Notes: generated by a model not told the origin, from the sequence alone. 6,469 nt of DNA from an uncultured Oscillospiraceae bacterium (GCA_900757695.1 CAAEOU010000143.1:1-6469); one strand, 5' to 3'; positions 1-4,988 are shown, counted from the stretch's first letter. Program-made: numbers and translations.

Positions 1-305
1 ACAACCTTCATCACCAGCTTGTCCTCATACTCCCGGTTCAGCGCACGGCCCGTATGATCCGGCACCAGCGCAATGGCCTCTGGTGCCTCGAACCGAAACC
101 GGGACAGCGCCCGGATCACCCGGCTGCGATCGCCCCGATAGTGAATAATGGCATCCTGCGTCCGGTCATAAACCTTCACCGAGGTCACGTTATCCACGTC
201 CAGCAGATAGTATTCCAAAATATCTGCCTGACGGAGCGTCATGTGGCCTCCGTGGAGATGTATGCGCATCCGCCCAGCAGATTCATGTAAAATTGAACAT
301 TTCAT
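1..305 (-). CDS. Heavy-metal translocating P-type ATPase, N-terminal part (runs off left edge)
   Basis: Partial gene; only the first 101 codons lie in the window and the gene continues past base 1. The ATG at 305-303 is preceded by GGAGG (319-315) at good spacing. The translation starts MKCSILHESAGRMRIHL and includes QADILEYYLLDVDNV and SVKVYDRTQDAIIHYRG, a beta-alpha-beta-beta pattern that I recognise as the HMA-like N-terminal domain of clostridial P-type metal ATPases. That domain lacks the CxxC metal motif of classical HMA domains; the only cysteine here is C3. The membrane helices, the DKTG phosphorylation site and the CPx-type metal motif lie outside the window, so the ion cannot be told. 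It follows DUF6110 after 94 bases, in an arrangement I know from Clostridia. In an iron-regulated setting it could export or import iron or another divalent metal (inference). It could also be a stand-alone HMA-like protein if a stop lies just outside. Confidence 0.72.
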   Translation of the reverse strand, partial: MKCSILHESAGRMRIHLHGGHMTLRQADILEYYLLDVDNVTSVKVYDRTQDAIIHYRGDRSRVIRALSRFRFEAPEAIALVPDHTGRALNREYEDKLVMKV

Positions 306-399
306 AGGTTATTTCCTCCGAAAAGCGAATCAAAGGCCAGCGTGCGGAAACCAGACCGGAGCCTGACTGCCGCCCGCTGACCACGCAATCCCTGCAAAA

Positions 400-696
400 T
401 CAGATCTCGACTGTCTCAGCAGCTGCTTCCTCGCCATCGGCAATTTCCGTCTCAGCTGCATCCTCAACGACCTCTGCCACCGCACGCTGCTCGTTGATCT
501 CCTTGGCATCTGCCAAAACATCATCACAGTTCTCCTTAATGGTAGTGGCTGTGGTCATCACGCACTCCTTTGCCCGGAGTACGGCAGCGGTAGCATGGGT
601 ATATGCCTTCTTTGCATCCTTGCTGGAGAGGATCTTTACACCTGCGGTGCCAAAGAGCACGCCGCCTGCAAACAGTCCGATTTTATCCCATTTCAT
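400..696 (-). CDS. DUF6110 family small membrane-associated protein
   Basis: 98 aa. The start at 696 is chosen because GGAGG (709-705) lies 8 bases upstream; the ATG at 735 is in frame but would overlap the 26-aa gene and lacks a comparable ribosome site. Residues 6-23 form a glycine-rich hydrophobic segment (GLFAGGVLFGTAGVKIL, with small-residue GxxxG-like spacing), which suggests a single membrane helix. A predicted amphipathic helix follows (about 25-72, containing C45 and C57), then a strongly acidic, Ala/Glu-rich tail. I recognise the KIGLFAGGxLFGTAGxKIL-SSKDAKKAYTH pattern as DUF6110, whose function is unknown; family members commonly precede a P-type metal ATPase, as here. It may be a partner or regulator of that ATPase (inference). 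It sits in an apparent three-gene operon between the 26-aa peptide (25 bases upstream) and the ATPase (94 bases downstream). Confidence 0.82.
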   Translation of the reverse strand: MKWDKIGLFAGGVLFGTAGVKILSSKDAKKAYTHATAAVLRAKECVMTTATTIKENCDDVLADAKEINEQRAVAEVVEDAAETEIADGEEAAAETVEI

Positions 697-704
697 AGTA
701 AAAA

Positions 705-709
705 CCTCC
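705..709 (-). promoter_or_regulatory. Ribosome binding site deciding the DUF6110 start
   Basis: GGAGG on the minus strand, 8 bases before the ATG at 696. It favours that start over the in-frame ATG at 735. Confidence 0.75.
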
Positions 710-721
710 ATTATCATAAAA

Positions 722-802
722 TCATTGCTTTTCATAGCCGGTAATAATCGTCAGGAAAAAGCACAGCACTGTCAGCCATGCAAACATCTTATGCTTCTTC
801 AT
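722..802 (-). CDS. 26-aa single-helix membrane peptide
   Basis: A short open frame from ATG (802-800) to TGA (724-722), too small for usual gene callers. The product begins MKKHKMFAWLTVL and ends in TGYEKQ. It has a basic N-terminus (KKHK), one hydrophobic segment of about 17 residues (FAWLTVLCFFLTIITGY) with one cysteine (C14), and a short polar tail, the layout of a small inner-membrane peptide. A GGTGAG ribosome site lies about 5 bases before the ATG. It is the first gene after the promoter at 830-858 and ends 25 bases before DUF6110, so it should be co-transcribed with DUF6110 and the P-type ATPase. The MKxHK...A...C....TGYxK pattern resembles small uncharacterised clostridial peptides I have seen near metal transport genes, but I cannot name the family with certainty. 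A role as an ATPase-associated peptide is only a guess. Confidence 0.6.
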   Translation of the reverse strand: MKKHKMFAWLTVLCFFLTIITGYEKQ

Positions 803-829
803 ATCAGCTCACCGTCCTTATGTTCACGC

Positions 830-858
830 ATTATAACAACAGCTTTTTACGTTTTCTA
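830..858 (-). promoter_or_regulatory. Promoter of the 26-aa peptide/DUF6110/P-type ATPase unit
   Basis: On the minus strand, TATAAT at 835-830 is preceded by TGT, giving an extended -10 (TGTTATAAT). A weak -35 (TAGAAA, 858-853, 4 of 6 matches) lies 17 bp upstream. The start point should fall near 823, leaving a leader of about 20 bases before the ATG at 802. A weak -35 with a strong extended -10 is typical of promoters that rely on an activator. Confidence 0.65.
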
Positions 859-870
859 CTCCAAAACGAC

Positions 871-886
871 ACAAGTATTGCCTAAC
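871..886. promoter_or_regulatory. Weak GTTAG-N6-CTAAC-like operator, proximal
   Basis: On the plus strand ACAAG-N6-CTAAC: one perfect half-site (CTAAC 882-886) and one poor one. Its centre is about 55 bp upstream of the predicted start at 823, outside the -35. The twin at 902-917 is exactly 31 bp away (three helical turns). Confidence 0.4.
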
Positions 887-901
887 CGTCACTTTTTGTG
901 C

Positions 902-917
902 ATTAAGTACACCTAAC
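902..917. promoter_or_regulatory. Weak GTTAG-N6-CTAAC-like operator, distal
   Basis: ATTAA-N6-CTAAC, 8 of 10 matches to the motif seen upstream of feo and DUF3793. It lies directly after the stop of the AraC-type gene (921) and is centred about 86 bp upstream of the predicted start. Confidence 0.45.
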
Positions 918-920
918 TTT

Positions 921-1256
921 TCAGAACACACTTTGGCAGGTCTTCCTGTACTCTCTGGGGGAAACTCCTGTCACATCCCGGAAGGCACAGGAAAACTTAC
1001 TGGCATTCTCATAGCCATAATCTCCGGCAATTTTCAAAATAGAGTCTCCGGAATCTTTCAGCGCCTGTGCAGCCGCCAGCATCCGCTGACGCTTAAACCA
1101 CGCATAGAGGGATATCCCATGGATTTCATGAAAATGCTTCTTCAACGTTGTACCGGAAACTCCCAGAACATCGGTAAGCTCTTCCAGTGTCACGTGCCGT
1201 CCAAGATTTTTGAGCAGATATTCCTCTGTGCAGCGGCAGAGGGTCTGCGGTTCCAT
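921..1256 (-). CDS. Short AraC-type transcriptional regulator without sensor domain
   Basis: 111 aa from the ATG at 1256. It consists almost only of the AraC/XylS DNA-binding unit: first helix-turn-helix at about 22-43 (VTLEELTDVLGVSGTTLKKHF), linker helix, second helix-turn-helix at about 72-93 (SILKIAGDYGYENASKFSCAF), then the family signature DVTGVSPREYRK (94-105). Its size matches MarA/SoxS-like proteins, which have no ligand domain and are controlled by their abundance. The frame stays open upstream to 1439, but those residues are low-complexity and overlap two other genes. A TTG at 1274 overlapping the stop of the 41-aa gene (TTGA) is a credible alternative start, giving 117 aa and translational coupling. 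It follows the DtxR-like gene and the 41-aa gene, so it is probably read from the same transcript. It may act on the promoter just downstream (830-858) or on feo (inference). Confidence 0.85.
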   Translation of the reverse strand: MEPQTLCRCTEEYLLKNLGRHVTLEELTDVLGVSGTTLKKHFHEIHGISLYAWFKRQRMLAAAQALKDSGDSILKIAGDYGYENASKFSCAFRDVTGVSPREYRKTCQSVF

Positions 1257-1270
1257 ACGAACATGCGTCT

Positions 1271-1396
1271 TCAAACCTCTTCGCCGCCTTTCGCCCGCTG
1301 TTCTCCCCGGTGAATGCAGCCAAAGAGATACTTTTTCATTCCAATAATCAGAGTCAGCAATCCTGCTGTCAGTATAATTGCAGCCAAAACTCTCAT
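1271..1396 (-). CDS. 41-aa membrane peptide coupled to the DtxR-like gene
   Basis: ATG at 1396-1394 overlaps the stop of the DtxR-like gene in the form ATGA, and the frame ends with TGA at 1273-1271. The product begins MRVLAAIILTAGLLTLIIGM, a single hydrophobic helix (about 3-19), followed by a basic, short cytoplasmic-type tail (KKYLFGCIHRGEQRAKGGEEV) with one cysteine and one histidine. No family is recognised. The four-base overlap upstream and the TTGA overlap with a possible start of the AraC-type gene downstream make a tightly packed three-gene set. That packing is the main evidence that the frame is translated. One possibility is a small membrane anchor or sensor working with one of the two regulators; it could also be a chance frame between them. 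Confidence 0.5.
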   Translation of the reverse strand: MRVLAAIILTAGLLTLIIGMKKYLFGCIHRGEQRAKGGEEV

Positions 1397-1794
1397 TTGT
1401 CCGCCTCACTTCCCTGTTCATCCTGCCGGATCCGCTCACAGACCTCGTCCATTTTTTCCAAAGGCACCTCAGCCAATACGGAAAGGATCAGCGATGACCG
1501 ATCCGCCTCCGGCGGGAGAAGCCGCAAAAACAGCCCGCCAACTGTGTCATAATACATCCGATATTTATCCGCAAGGATCCATCCCTGCTCTGTCAGCGTC
1601 CAAACGCCCTCTGTTTTTTTCCGGAGGATGCCAAGAGATTGAAGGTATTCCAGTGCTCGGAGTGCGCTGGGCCGTGCAACATTCAGCTTGCGTGCCACAT
1701 CCACGCAGCGAACTCGGCCCTCCTCCGCCAGTACCTTCACCGCCAGCAGATATCGGATATTGGAAGCCGTCAGGCTCACAGTCTGATTTGTCAT
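1393..1794 (-). CDS. DtxR-like winged-helix regulator with degenerate metal site
   Basis: 133 aa from ATG 1794, chosen because GGAGG (1807-1803) stands 8 bases before it; a longer in-frame start at 1869 would lie upstream of the hairpin. Residues 12-75 fit the DtxR/MntR winged helix: YLLAVKVL, then VRCVDVARKLNVARPSALRALEYLQSLGIL (helix-turn-helix, 28-57), then the wing VWTLTEQGWILA. Residues 94-121 resemble the dimerisation helices (VLAEVPLEKMDEVCERI against the family pattern VLSxExLEKL). By-eye alignment to Bacillus MntR puts R14, L17, Y82, S101, L104 and S105 where the metal ligands D8, E11, H77, E99, E102 and H103 would be, so the usual metal site seems lost. There is no SH3/FeoA-like C-terminal domain. 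The position after the feo genes suggests it regulates them. A MarR-like winged helix is the alternative reading. Confidence 0.75.
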   Translation of the reverse strand: MTNQTVSLTASNIRYLLAVKVLAEEGRVRCVDVARKLNVARPSALRALEYLQSLGILRKKTEGVWTLTEQGWILADKYRMYYDTVGGLFLRLLPPEADRSSLILSVLAEVPLEKMDEVCERIRQDEQGSEADK

Positions 1795-1802
1795 CACTTC
1801 GA

Positions 1803-1807
1803 CCTCC
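1803..1807 (-). promoter_or_regulatory. Ribosome binding site deciding the DtxR-like start
   Basis: GGAGG on the minus strand, 8 bases before the ATG at 1794. It lies downstream of the hairpin at 1829-1861. Confidence 0.75.
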
Positions 1808-1828
1808 GCTTCATTCCATAAACGACAA

Positions 1829-1861
1829 GGGGAGATACGGGGAAAATACCCGCATCTCCCC
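1829..1861 (-). terminator. Hairpin after the feo genes, leaky terminator or attenuator
   Basis: Minus-strand RNA forms an 8-bp stem (GGGGAGAU/AUCUCCCC), a G-U pair, then CGGG/CCCG around a 7-base loop. On the plus strand the G-U pair becomes an A-C mismatch, which argues for minus-strand use. The tract after the stem is UUGUCGUUUA, an interrupted U-run, so termination may be partial. It lies 23 bases past the stop of the Cys-rich membrane protein and 34 bases before the DtxR-like start, with no clear promoter between. Partial read-through would tie regulator levels to feo expression (inference). Confidence 0.65.
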
Positions 1862-1884
1862 TTTTGCACTTGTATTGCCTGCGC

Positions 1885-2058
1885 TTATTTTTTGGGATGG
1901 CAGCTGGAACAGCCTGCGCATCCGGCGCAGCTTCCGCCGCAGGAGGACTTTCCGTTCTTCTTATCTCGGCGCATGCTGCGAATCACAAGACCCACAATCA
2001 CAATCAAAATAATCGTGATGATAATCGTAGAAAGATTTTCCGCCAGCCAAGCGATCAT
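1885..2058 (-). CDS. FeoB-associated Cys-rich membrane protein
   Basis: 57 aa from ATG 2058. AAAGGAGG (2074-2067) stands right before this ATG, while the in-frame ATG at 2079 lies upstream of that site and is rejected. One membrane helix covers about residues 8-28 (very Ile/Val-rich), followed by a basic stretch RSMRRDKKNGK, so the tail is probably cytoplasmic. The C-terminus is a cysteine cluster, C40, C44, C47, C50 and C53 in the pattern Cx3Cx2Cx2Cx2C, followed by H54. This matches the FeoB_associated family, small proteins encoded next to FeoB in Gram-positive bacteria. They may fill the place of FeoC as a partner of the transporter, or bind ferrous iron at the inner face (not proven for the family). 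The gene begins 36 bases after the feoB stop and is the last of the feo genes before the hairpin at 1829-1861. Confidence 0.9.
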   Translation of the reverse strand: MIAWLAENLSTIIITIILIVIVGLVIRSMRRDKKNGKSSCGGSCAGCAGCSSCHPKK

Positions 2059-2066
2059 GAAGCATT

Positions 2067-2074
2067 CCTCCTTT
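2067..2074 (-). promoter_or_regulatory. Ribosome binding site deciding the Cys-rich protein start
   Basis: AAAGGAGG on the minus strand, 8 bases before ATG 2058. It places the start here and not at the upstream in-frame ATG (2079). Confidence 0.8.
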
Positions 2075-2094
2075 ATCACGACAGTTTATTGTTC

Positions 2095-4233
2095 TTATGC
2101 CTTTACAGTCAGACGCTCGGACTCCTTGTAGGGACGAACCAGCATGTAGATGATGAATGCCAGCACAGCAAGAGCGCAGATCAGGCCGATGATGTTCAGG
2201 TTTCCAGTCACAGCGGAGCCGATCTGATACACAATCAGGGCAACAGCATAAGCAAACACGCACATATAGCCGATTGCAATGGCAGTCCACTTGGGGCTGT
2301 TCATCTCACGCTTGATGGCGCCCATAGCCGCAAAGCAGGGTGCGCACAGCAGGTTGAAGATCATGAAGCTGTAAGCGGAGATTGCAGTGAAGTTCTGAGC
2401 AATAGCGCCCCAGATCTCGTCGCCGTTCTCAGCAACTTCTTCCAGACCGCCATAGAGCACACCAAAGGTAGCAACGACGTTCTCCTTTGCAATGAGGCCG
2501 GTAATGGTAGCCACGGTAGCCTTCCAGTTGCCAAAGCCCAGAGGTGCAAAGATGATGCAGATTGCGGAACCGACGGAAGCAAGCACGGAGTTATCCATAT
2601 CCTCCACCATGCCGAAGCTGCCGTTCTCCCAGCCAAAGGCCTGCAGGAACCACAGGAGGATAGAGGACAGGAGGATGATGGTACCAGCCTTCTTAATGAA
2701 GGACCAGCCGCGCTCCCACATGCCCCGAAGCACATTGCCGACAGTGGGAACATGATATGCGGGCAGCTCCATAACGAAGGGAGCAGGCTCGCCGGCGAAC
2801 ATCTTGGTCTTCTTCAGCATAATGCCGGAGATGATAATGGCAGCAACGCCAATGAAGTAGGCAGATACCGCAACCAGGCCGCTGCCGCCGAACAGTGCAC
2901 CAGCAATCAGGCCGATGATGGGCATCTTGGCGCCGCAGGGGATGAAGCAGGTGGTCATAATGGTCATACGGCGGTCACGTTCATTCTCGATGGTACGGGA
3001 AGCCATAACGCCGGGAACGCCGCAGCCGGTGCCGATGAGCATGGGGATAAAAGACTTGCCGGACAGGCCAAACTTACGGAACACACGGTCCATGATAAAT
3101 GCGATACGAGCCATGTAGCCGCAGTCCTCAAGGATCGCCAGGAACAGGAACAGTACCAGCATCTGAGGAACGAAGCCCAGAACTGCGCCTACACCGCCAA
3201 CGATACCGTCGACCACCAGACCGGAGAGCCATTCTGCTGCGCCGAGCTTTTCCATGATCCATGCTGCACCACCCTGAAGCCACTCTGCACCGAATACATC
3301 GTTGGTCCAGTCAGTCAGGAAGGAGCCGAAGGGGCCCATAGCAACCCAATATACAAACCACATGATCACTGCAAAAATCGGCAGTGCCAGAATACGGTTG
3401 GTGACGATCTTATCGATCTTATCAGAGGTGGACAGCTGCCCCTTGGACTTTTTCTTGTAGCAGCCCTTGATCAGAGAAGCGATGTAGATGTAGCGCTCAT
3501 TGGTAATGATGCTCTCTGCATCATCGTCCTGCTCTTTCTCAGCAGCCTTGATGTCCTCTTCAATGTGGGAAAGCACAGTAGCATTCAGCTTGAGCTTTGC
3601 CAGAACCTTGTCATCACGCTCGAAGATCTTAATGGCATACCAGCGCTGCTGCTCCTCAGGCATGTTGTGGACAGCAGCCTCCTCGATGTGTGCAATGGCA
3701 TGTTCAACGGGGCCGGAGAAGGTGTGCATAGGAACAGTCTTGGTGGACTTTGCAGCCTCAATGGCAGCCTCAGCCGCCTCCATAACCCCGGTGCCCTTCA
3801 GGGCAGAGATCTCAACAACCTTGCAGCCCAGCTCACGGCCCAGCTCCTTGGTGTTGATGCTGTCGCCGTTCTTCTTTACCACGTCCATCATATTGACGGC
3901 AACCACCACAGGAATGCCAAGCTCTGTGAGCTGGGTAGTCAGGTAAAGGTTACGCTCCAGGTTGGTACCATCGATGATATTCAGGATGGCATCGGGGCGC
4001 TGATCGATCAGATAATCACGGGCTACCACTTCCTCCATGGTGTAGGGGGACAGGGAGTAGATACCGGGCAGGTCGGCAATGGTCACATCGCTGTGCTTCT
4101 TGAGCTTGCCTTCCTTCTTCTCAACGGTAACGCCGGGCCAGTTACCTACAAACTGGTTGGCGCCGGTCAGCGCATTAAACAGCGTTGTCTTACCGCTGTT
4201 AGGGTTGCCCGCAAGGGCAATTGTAAGACTCAT
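2095..4233 (-). CDS. feoB: Ferrous iron transport protein B (FeoB)
   Basis: 712 aa, complete, close to the usual 650-780. FeoB is the inner-membrane ferrous iron importer with a cytosolic G domain. The N-terminal GTPase shows all five motifs: G1 GNPNSGKTT (9-17), G2 threonine T36 in PGVTVE, G3 DLPG (54-57), G4 NMMD (114-117, in place of NxxD) and G5 SALKG (143-147). A helical regulatory region (about 165-260) leads to the membrane part. The first helix is at about 280-300, and both Gate repeats are present. Their conserved cysteines are C404 in GTGCGVPG (401-408) and C433 in FIPCGAKMPI (430-439). The conserved LEDCGYMARIAFIMD (368-382) and GLIAKENVV (579-587) are also intact, and the last helix ends near 699. 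AGAGAGGA lies about 8 bases before the ATG. The gene follows feoA by 65 bases. No frameshift or missing motif is seen. Confidence 0.98.
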   Translation of the reverse strand: MSLTIALAGNPNSGKTTLFNALTGANQFVGNWPGVTVEKKEGKLKKHSDVTIADLPGIYSLSPYTMEEVVARDYLIDQRPDAILNIIDGTNLERNLYLTTQLTELGIPVVVAVNMMDVVKKNGDSINTKELGRELGCKVVEISALKGTGVMEAAEAAIEAAKSTKTVPMHTFSGPVEHAIAHIEEAAVHNMPEEQQRWYAIKIFERDDKVLAKLKLNATVLSHIEEDIKAAEKEQDDDAESIITNERYIYIASLIKGCYKKKSKGQLSTSDKIDKIVTNRILALPIFAVIMWFVYWVAMGPFGSFLTDWTNDVFGAEWLQGGAAWIMEKLGAAEWLSGLVVDGIVGGVGAVLGFVPQMLVLFLFLAILEDCGYMARIAFIMDRVFRKFGLSGKSFIPMLIGTGCGVPGVMASRTIENERDRRMTIMTTCFIPCGAKMPIIGLIAGALFGGSGLVAVSAYFIGVAAIIISGIMLKKTKMFAGEPAPFVMELPAYHVPTVGNVLRGMWERGWSFIKKAGTIILLSSILLWFLQAFGWENGSFGMVEDMDNSVLASVGSAICIIFAPLGFGNWKATVATITGLIAKENVVATFGVLYGGLEEVAENGDEIWGAIAQNFTAISAYSFMIFNLLCAPCFAAMGAIKREMNSPKWTAIAIGYMCVFAYAVALIVYQIGSAVTGNLNIIGLICALAVLAFIIYMLVRPYKESERLTVKA

Positions 4234-4298
4234 AATACGATTCCTCTCTTTCCAAAGCTGGATTCAAAGATCCTATCTTTCCTGATACGGTTGGCAGC

Positions 4299-4520
4299 TT
4301 ACTGCACTTCTACCATTTCCGCATCCGCTTTCCGCAGGGAAAGCTCATAACCACGAACCGTAACCTCAACGGGGTCTCCCAAAGGGGCTACCTTACGAAT
4401 GGTAACATCAACGCCCTTGGTAATACCCATGTCCATGATCCGGCGCTTGATTGCGCCTTCGCCGTGGAGCTTTACGACCTTTACGGTCTCCCCCACCTTA
4501 GCGCTTCTCAGAGTTTTCAT
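4299..4520 (-). CDS. feoA: FeoA, SH3-like partner of FeoB
   Basis: 73 aa from ATG 4520, set by AAAGGAGG at 4536-4529; the upstream in-frame ATG (4547) precedes this ribosome site. The sequence follows the FeoA SH3-like fold: a first strand (VGETVKVVKLHG), a helix with the family pattern IKRRIMDMGITKG (24-36), then strands DVTIRKVAPLGDPVEVTVRGYELSLRKADAEMVEV. The MDMGITKGxxVTIxxxAPLGDPxEVxVRGYxLSLRK pattern is diagnostic. FeoA is a small cytosolic protein that supports FeoB-dependent iron uptake, probably through contact with its G or membrane domain. It is the second of two adjacent feoA genes and lies directly before feoB, so it is the more likely classical partner. Confidence 0.96.
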   Translation of the reverse strand: MKTLRSAKVGETVKVVKLHGEGAIKRRIMDMGITKGVDVTIRKVAPLGDPVEVTVRGYELSLRKADAEMVEVQ

Positions 4521-4528
4521 CTGAAATT

Positions 4529-4536
4529 CCTCCTTT
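4529..4536 (-). promoter_or_regulatory. Ribosome binding site deciding the feoA start
   Basis: AAAGGAGG on the minus strand, 8 bases before ATG 4520. Confidence 0.8.
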
Positions 4537-4556
4537 ATTACCAGCACATCGCATCA

Positions 4557-4769
4557 TCAAACCATGATCTTCTGTGCCATTTCACTGCTGATGGCCACCC
4601 GGGCCTCCTTCACCTGTACGATGATATTTCCGCCCATCATGGTAACGATCTTTACCGTGCTTCCGGGAACAAAGCCCAGATTCTCCAGATGGTGCTGAAC
4701 CTCAGCGTTTCCGCCTACTCTCATAACAGTAGCCTCTTCGCCTTCTCCGATCAATGTCAGCGGCATCAT
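4557..4769 (-). CDS. feoA: Second FeoA-family protein, first gene of the feo operon
   Basis: 70 aa from the first of two adjacent ATGs (4769 and 4766), with AGGAAGG about 9 bases upstream. The frame extends to 4814, but that part lacks a ribosome site. It has the FeoA layout: strand (GEEATVMRVGG), helix VQHHLENLGFVPG (24-36), strands STVKIVTMMGGNIIVQVKEARVAISSEMAQKIMV. The LENLGFVPGxxVxIVxxxGGNIIVxVKxxRVAIxxxMAxKI form is the divergent FeoA type that often accompanies a classical FeoA in Clostridia. It differs clearly from the downstream copy (acidic helix, GGNIIV in place of PLGDPVEV), so it is not a recent duplicate and the two may bind each other or different parts of FeoB (inference). It ends 36 bases before the next gene. 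Its leader from the predicted start point is about 170 bases. Confidence 0.95.
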   Translation of the reverse strand: MMPLTLIGEGEEATVMRVGGNAEVQHHLENLGFVPGSTVKIVTMMGGNIIVQVKEARVAISSEMAQKIMV

Positions 4770-4851
4770 AGTTTTCACCTTCCTGTATGTAGCATTGTGT
4801 GGAGGAAAGCACACTCCGATTTATGGAATTCCGTCACATTTATCAGTGCTA

Positions 4852-4867
4852 ATTAGTATTGACTGAT
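4852..4867. promoter_or_regulatory. Operator-like site feo-1 (ATTAG-N6-CTGAT)
   Basis: 7 of 10 matches to GTTAG-N6-CTAAC. It overlaps a TATAAT sequence on the minus strand (4871-4866), so binding here could block a second, closer promoter. Confidence 0.45.
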
Positions 4868-4871
4868 TATA
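4866..4871 (-). promoter_or_regulatory. Possible second -10 box for feo
   Basis: Perfect TATAAT on the minus strand, about 97 bases before the first feoA start, but with no good -35 at 16-18 bp (CTCTAA at best). In an AT-rich stretch this may be chance; the promoter at 4946-4974 is far better. Confidence 0.25.
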
Positions 4872-4873
4872 TA

Positions 4874-4889
4874 ATTAGTCTTCCATAAT
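4874..4889. promoter_or_regulatory. Operator-like site feo-2 (ATTAG-N6-ATAAT)
   Basis: 7 of 10 matches to the motif. It overlaps the next site by two bases. Confidence 0.4.
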
Positions 4890-4903
4890 TAGAGTCTGCT
4901 AAC
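4888..4903. promoter_or_regulatory. Operator site feo-3 (ATTAG-N6-CTAAC)
   Basis: 9 of 10 matches to GTTAG-N6-CTAAC. It lies in the untranslated leader of the feo transcript, 34 bp from the perfect site at 4922-4937. Confidence 0.6.
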
Positions 4904-4921
4904 CTTCATGGAAAAGGATTG

Positions 4922-4937
4922 GTTAGAATCTTCTAAC
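4922..4937. promoter_or_regulatory. Perfect operator feo-4 (GTTAG-N6-CTAAC)
   Basis: The core is perfect, and the palindrome extends to GGTTAGAA-TC-TTCTAACC (4921-4938), eight-base arms around two bases. It begins about two bases downstream of the predicted start point (near 4939), the classical position of a repressor that blocks initiation or escape. Confidence 0.8.
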
Positions 4938-4945
4938 CGTTCCAC

Positions 4946-4974
4946 ATCATACGACTTTCTGTCTGAGATGTCAA
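4946..4974 (-). promoter_or_regulatory. Main feo promoter
   Basis: Minus strand: perfect -35 TTGACA (4974-4969), 17-bp spacer, -10 TATGAT (4951-4946, 5 of 6). The start point should be near 4939, with a leader of about 170 bases to the first feoA. Operators lie on both sides: 4922-4937 just downstream, and 4973-4988 touching the -35. Confidence 0.85.
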
Positions 4975-4988
4975 TAGCCCAGACTAAC
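4973..4988. promoter_or_regulatory. Operator-like site feo-5 (AATAG-N6-CTAAC)
   Basis: 8 of 10 matches. It overlaps the outer two bases of the -35 box, so binding should hinder RNA polymerase. Confidence 0.55.

Noticed and set aside
1257..1439. Longer start for the AraC-type gene at 1439
   Set aside because: The extra residues are unlike the family, overlap the DtxR-like and 41-aa genes in another frame, and lack a ribosome site.
1314..2012. Plus-strand 232-codon frame
   Set aside because: It runs antisense to the DtxR-like gene and the Cys-rich membrane protein, and its composition is Pro/Ser/Arg-rich and not protein-like.
1864..4350. Very long plus-strand open frame (828 codons) opposite feoB
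   Set aside because: It is antisense to feoB over its whole length, rich in His/Asp/Gln low-complexity sequence, and matches no family I know; it arises from the codon bias of feoB.
4921..4938. Classical DtxR/IdeR 19-bp iron box
   Set aside because: The half-sites look alike, but the spacing is 6 bp between GTTAG and CTAAC, where the classical box has 1 bp, so it is reported as a distinct motif.
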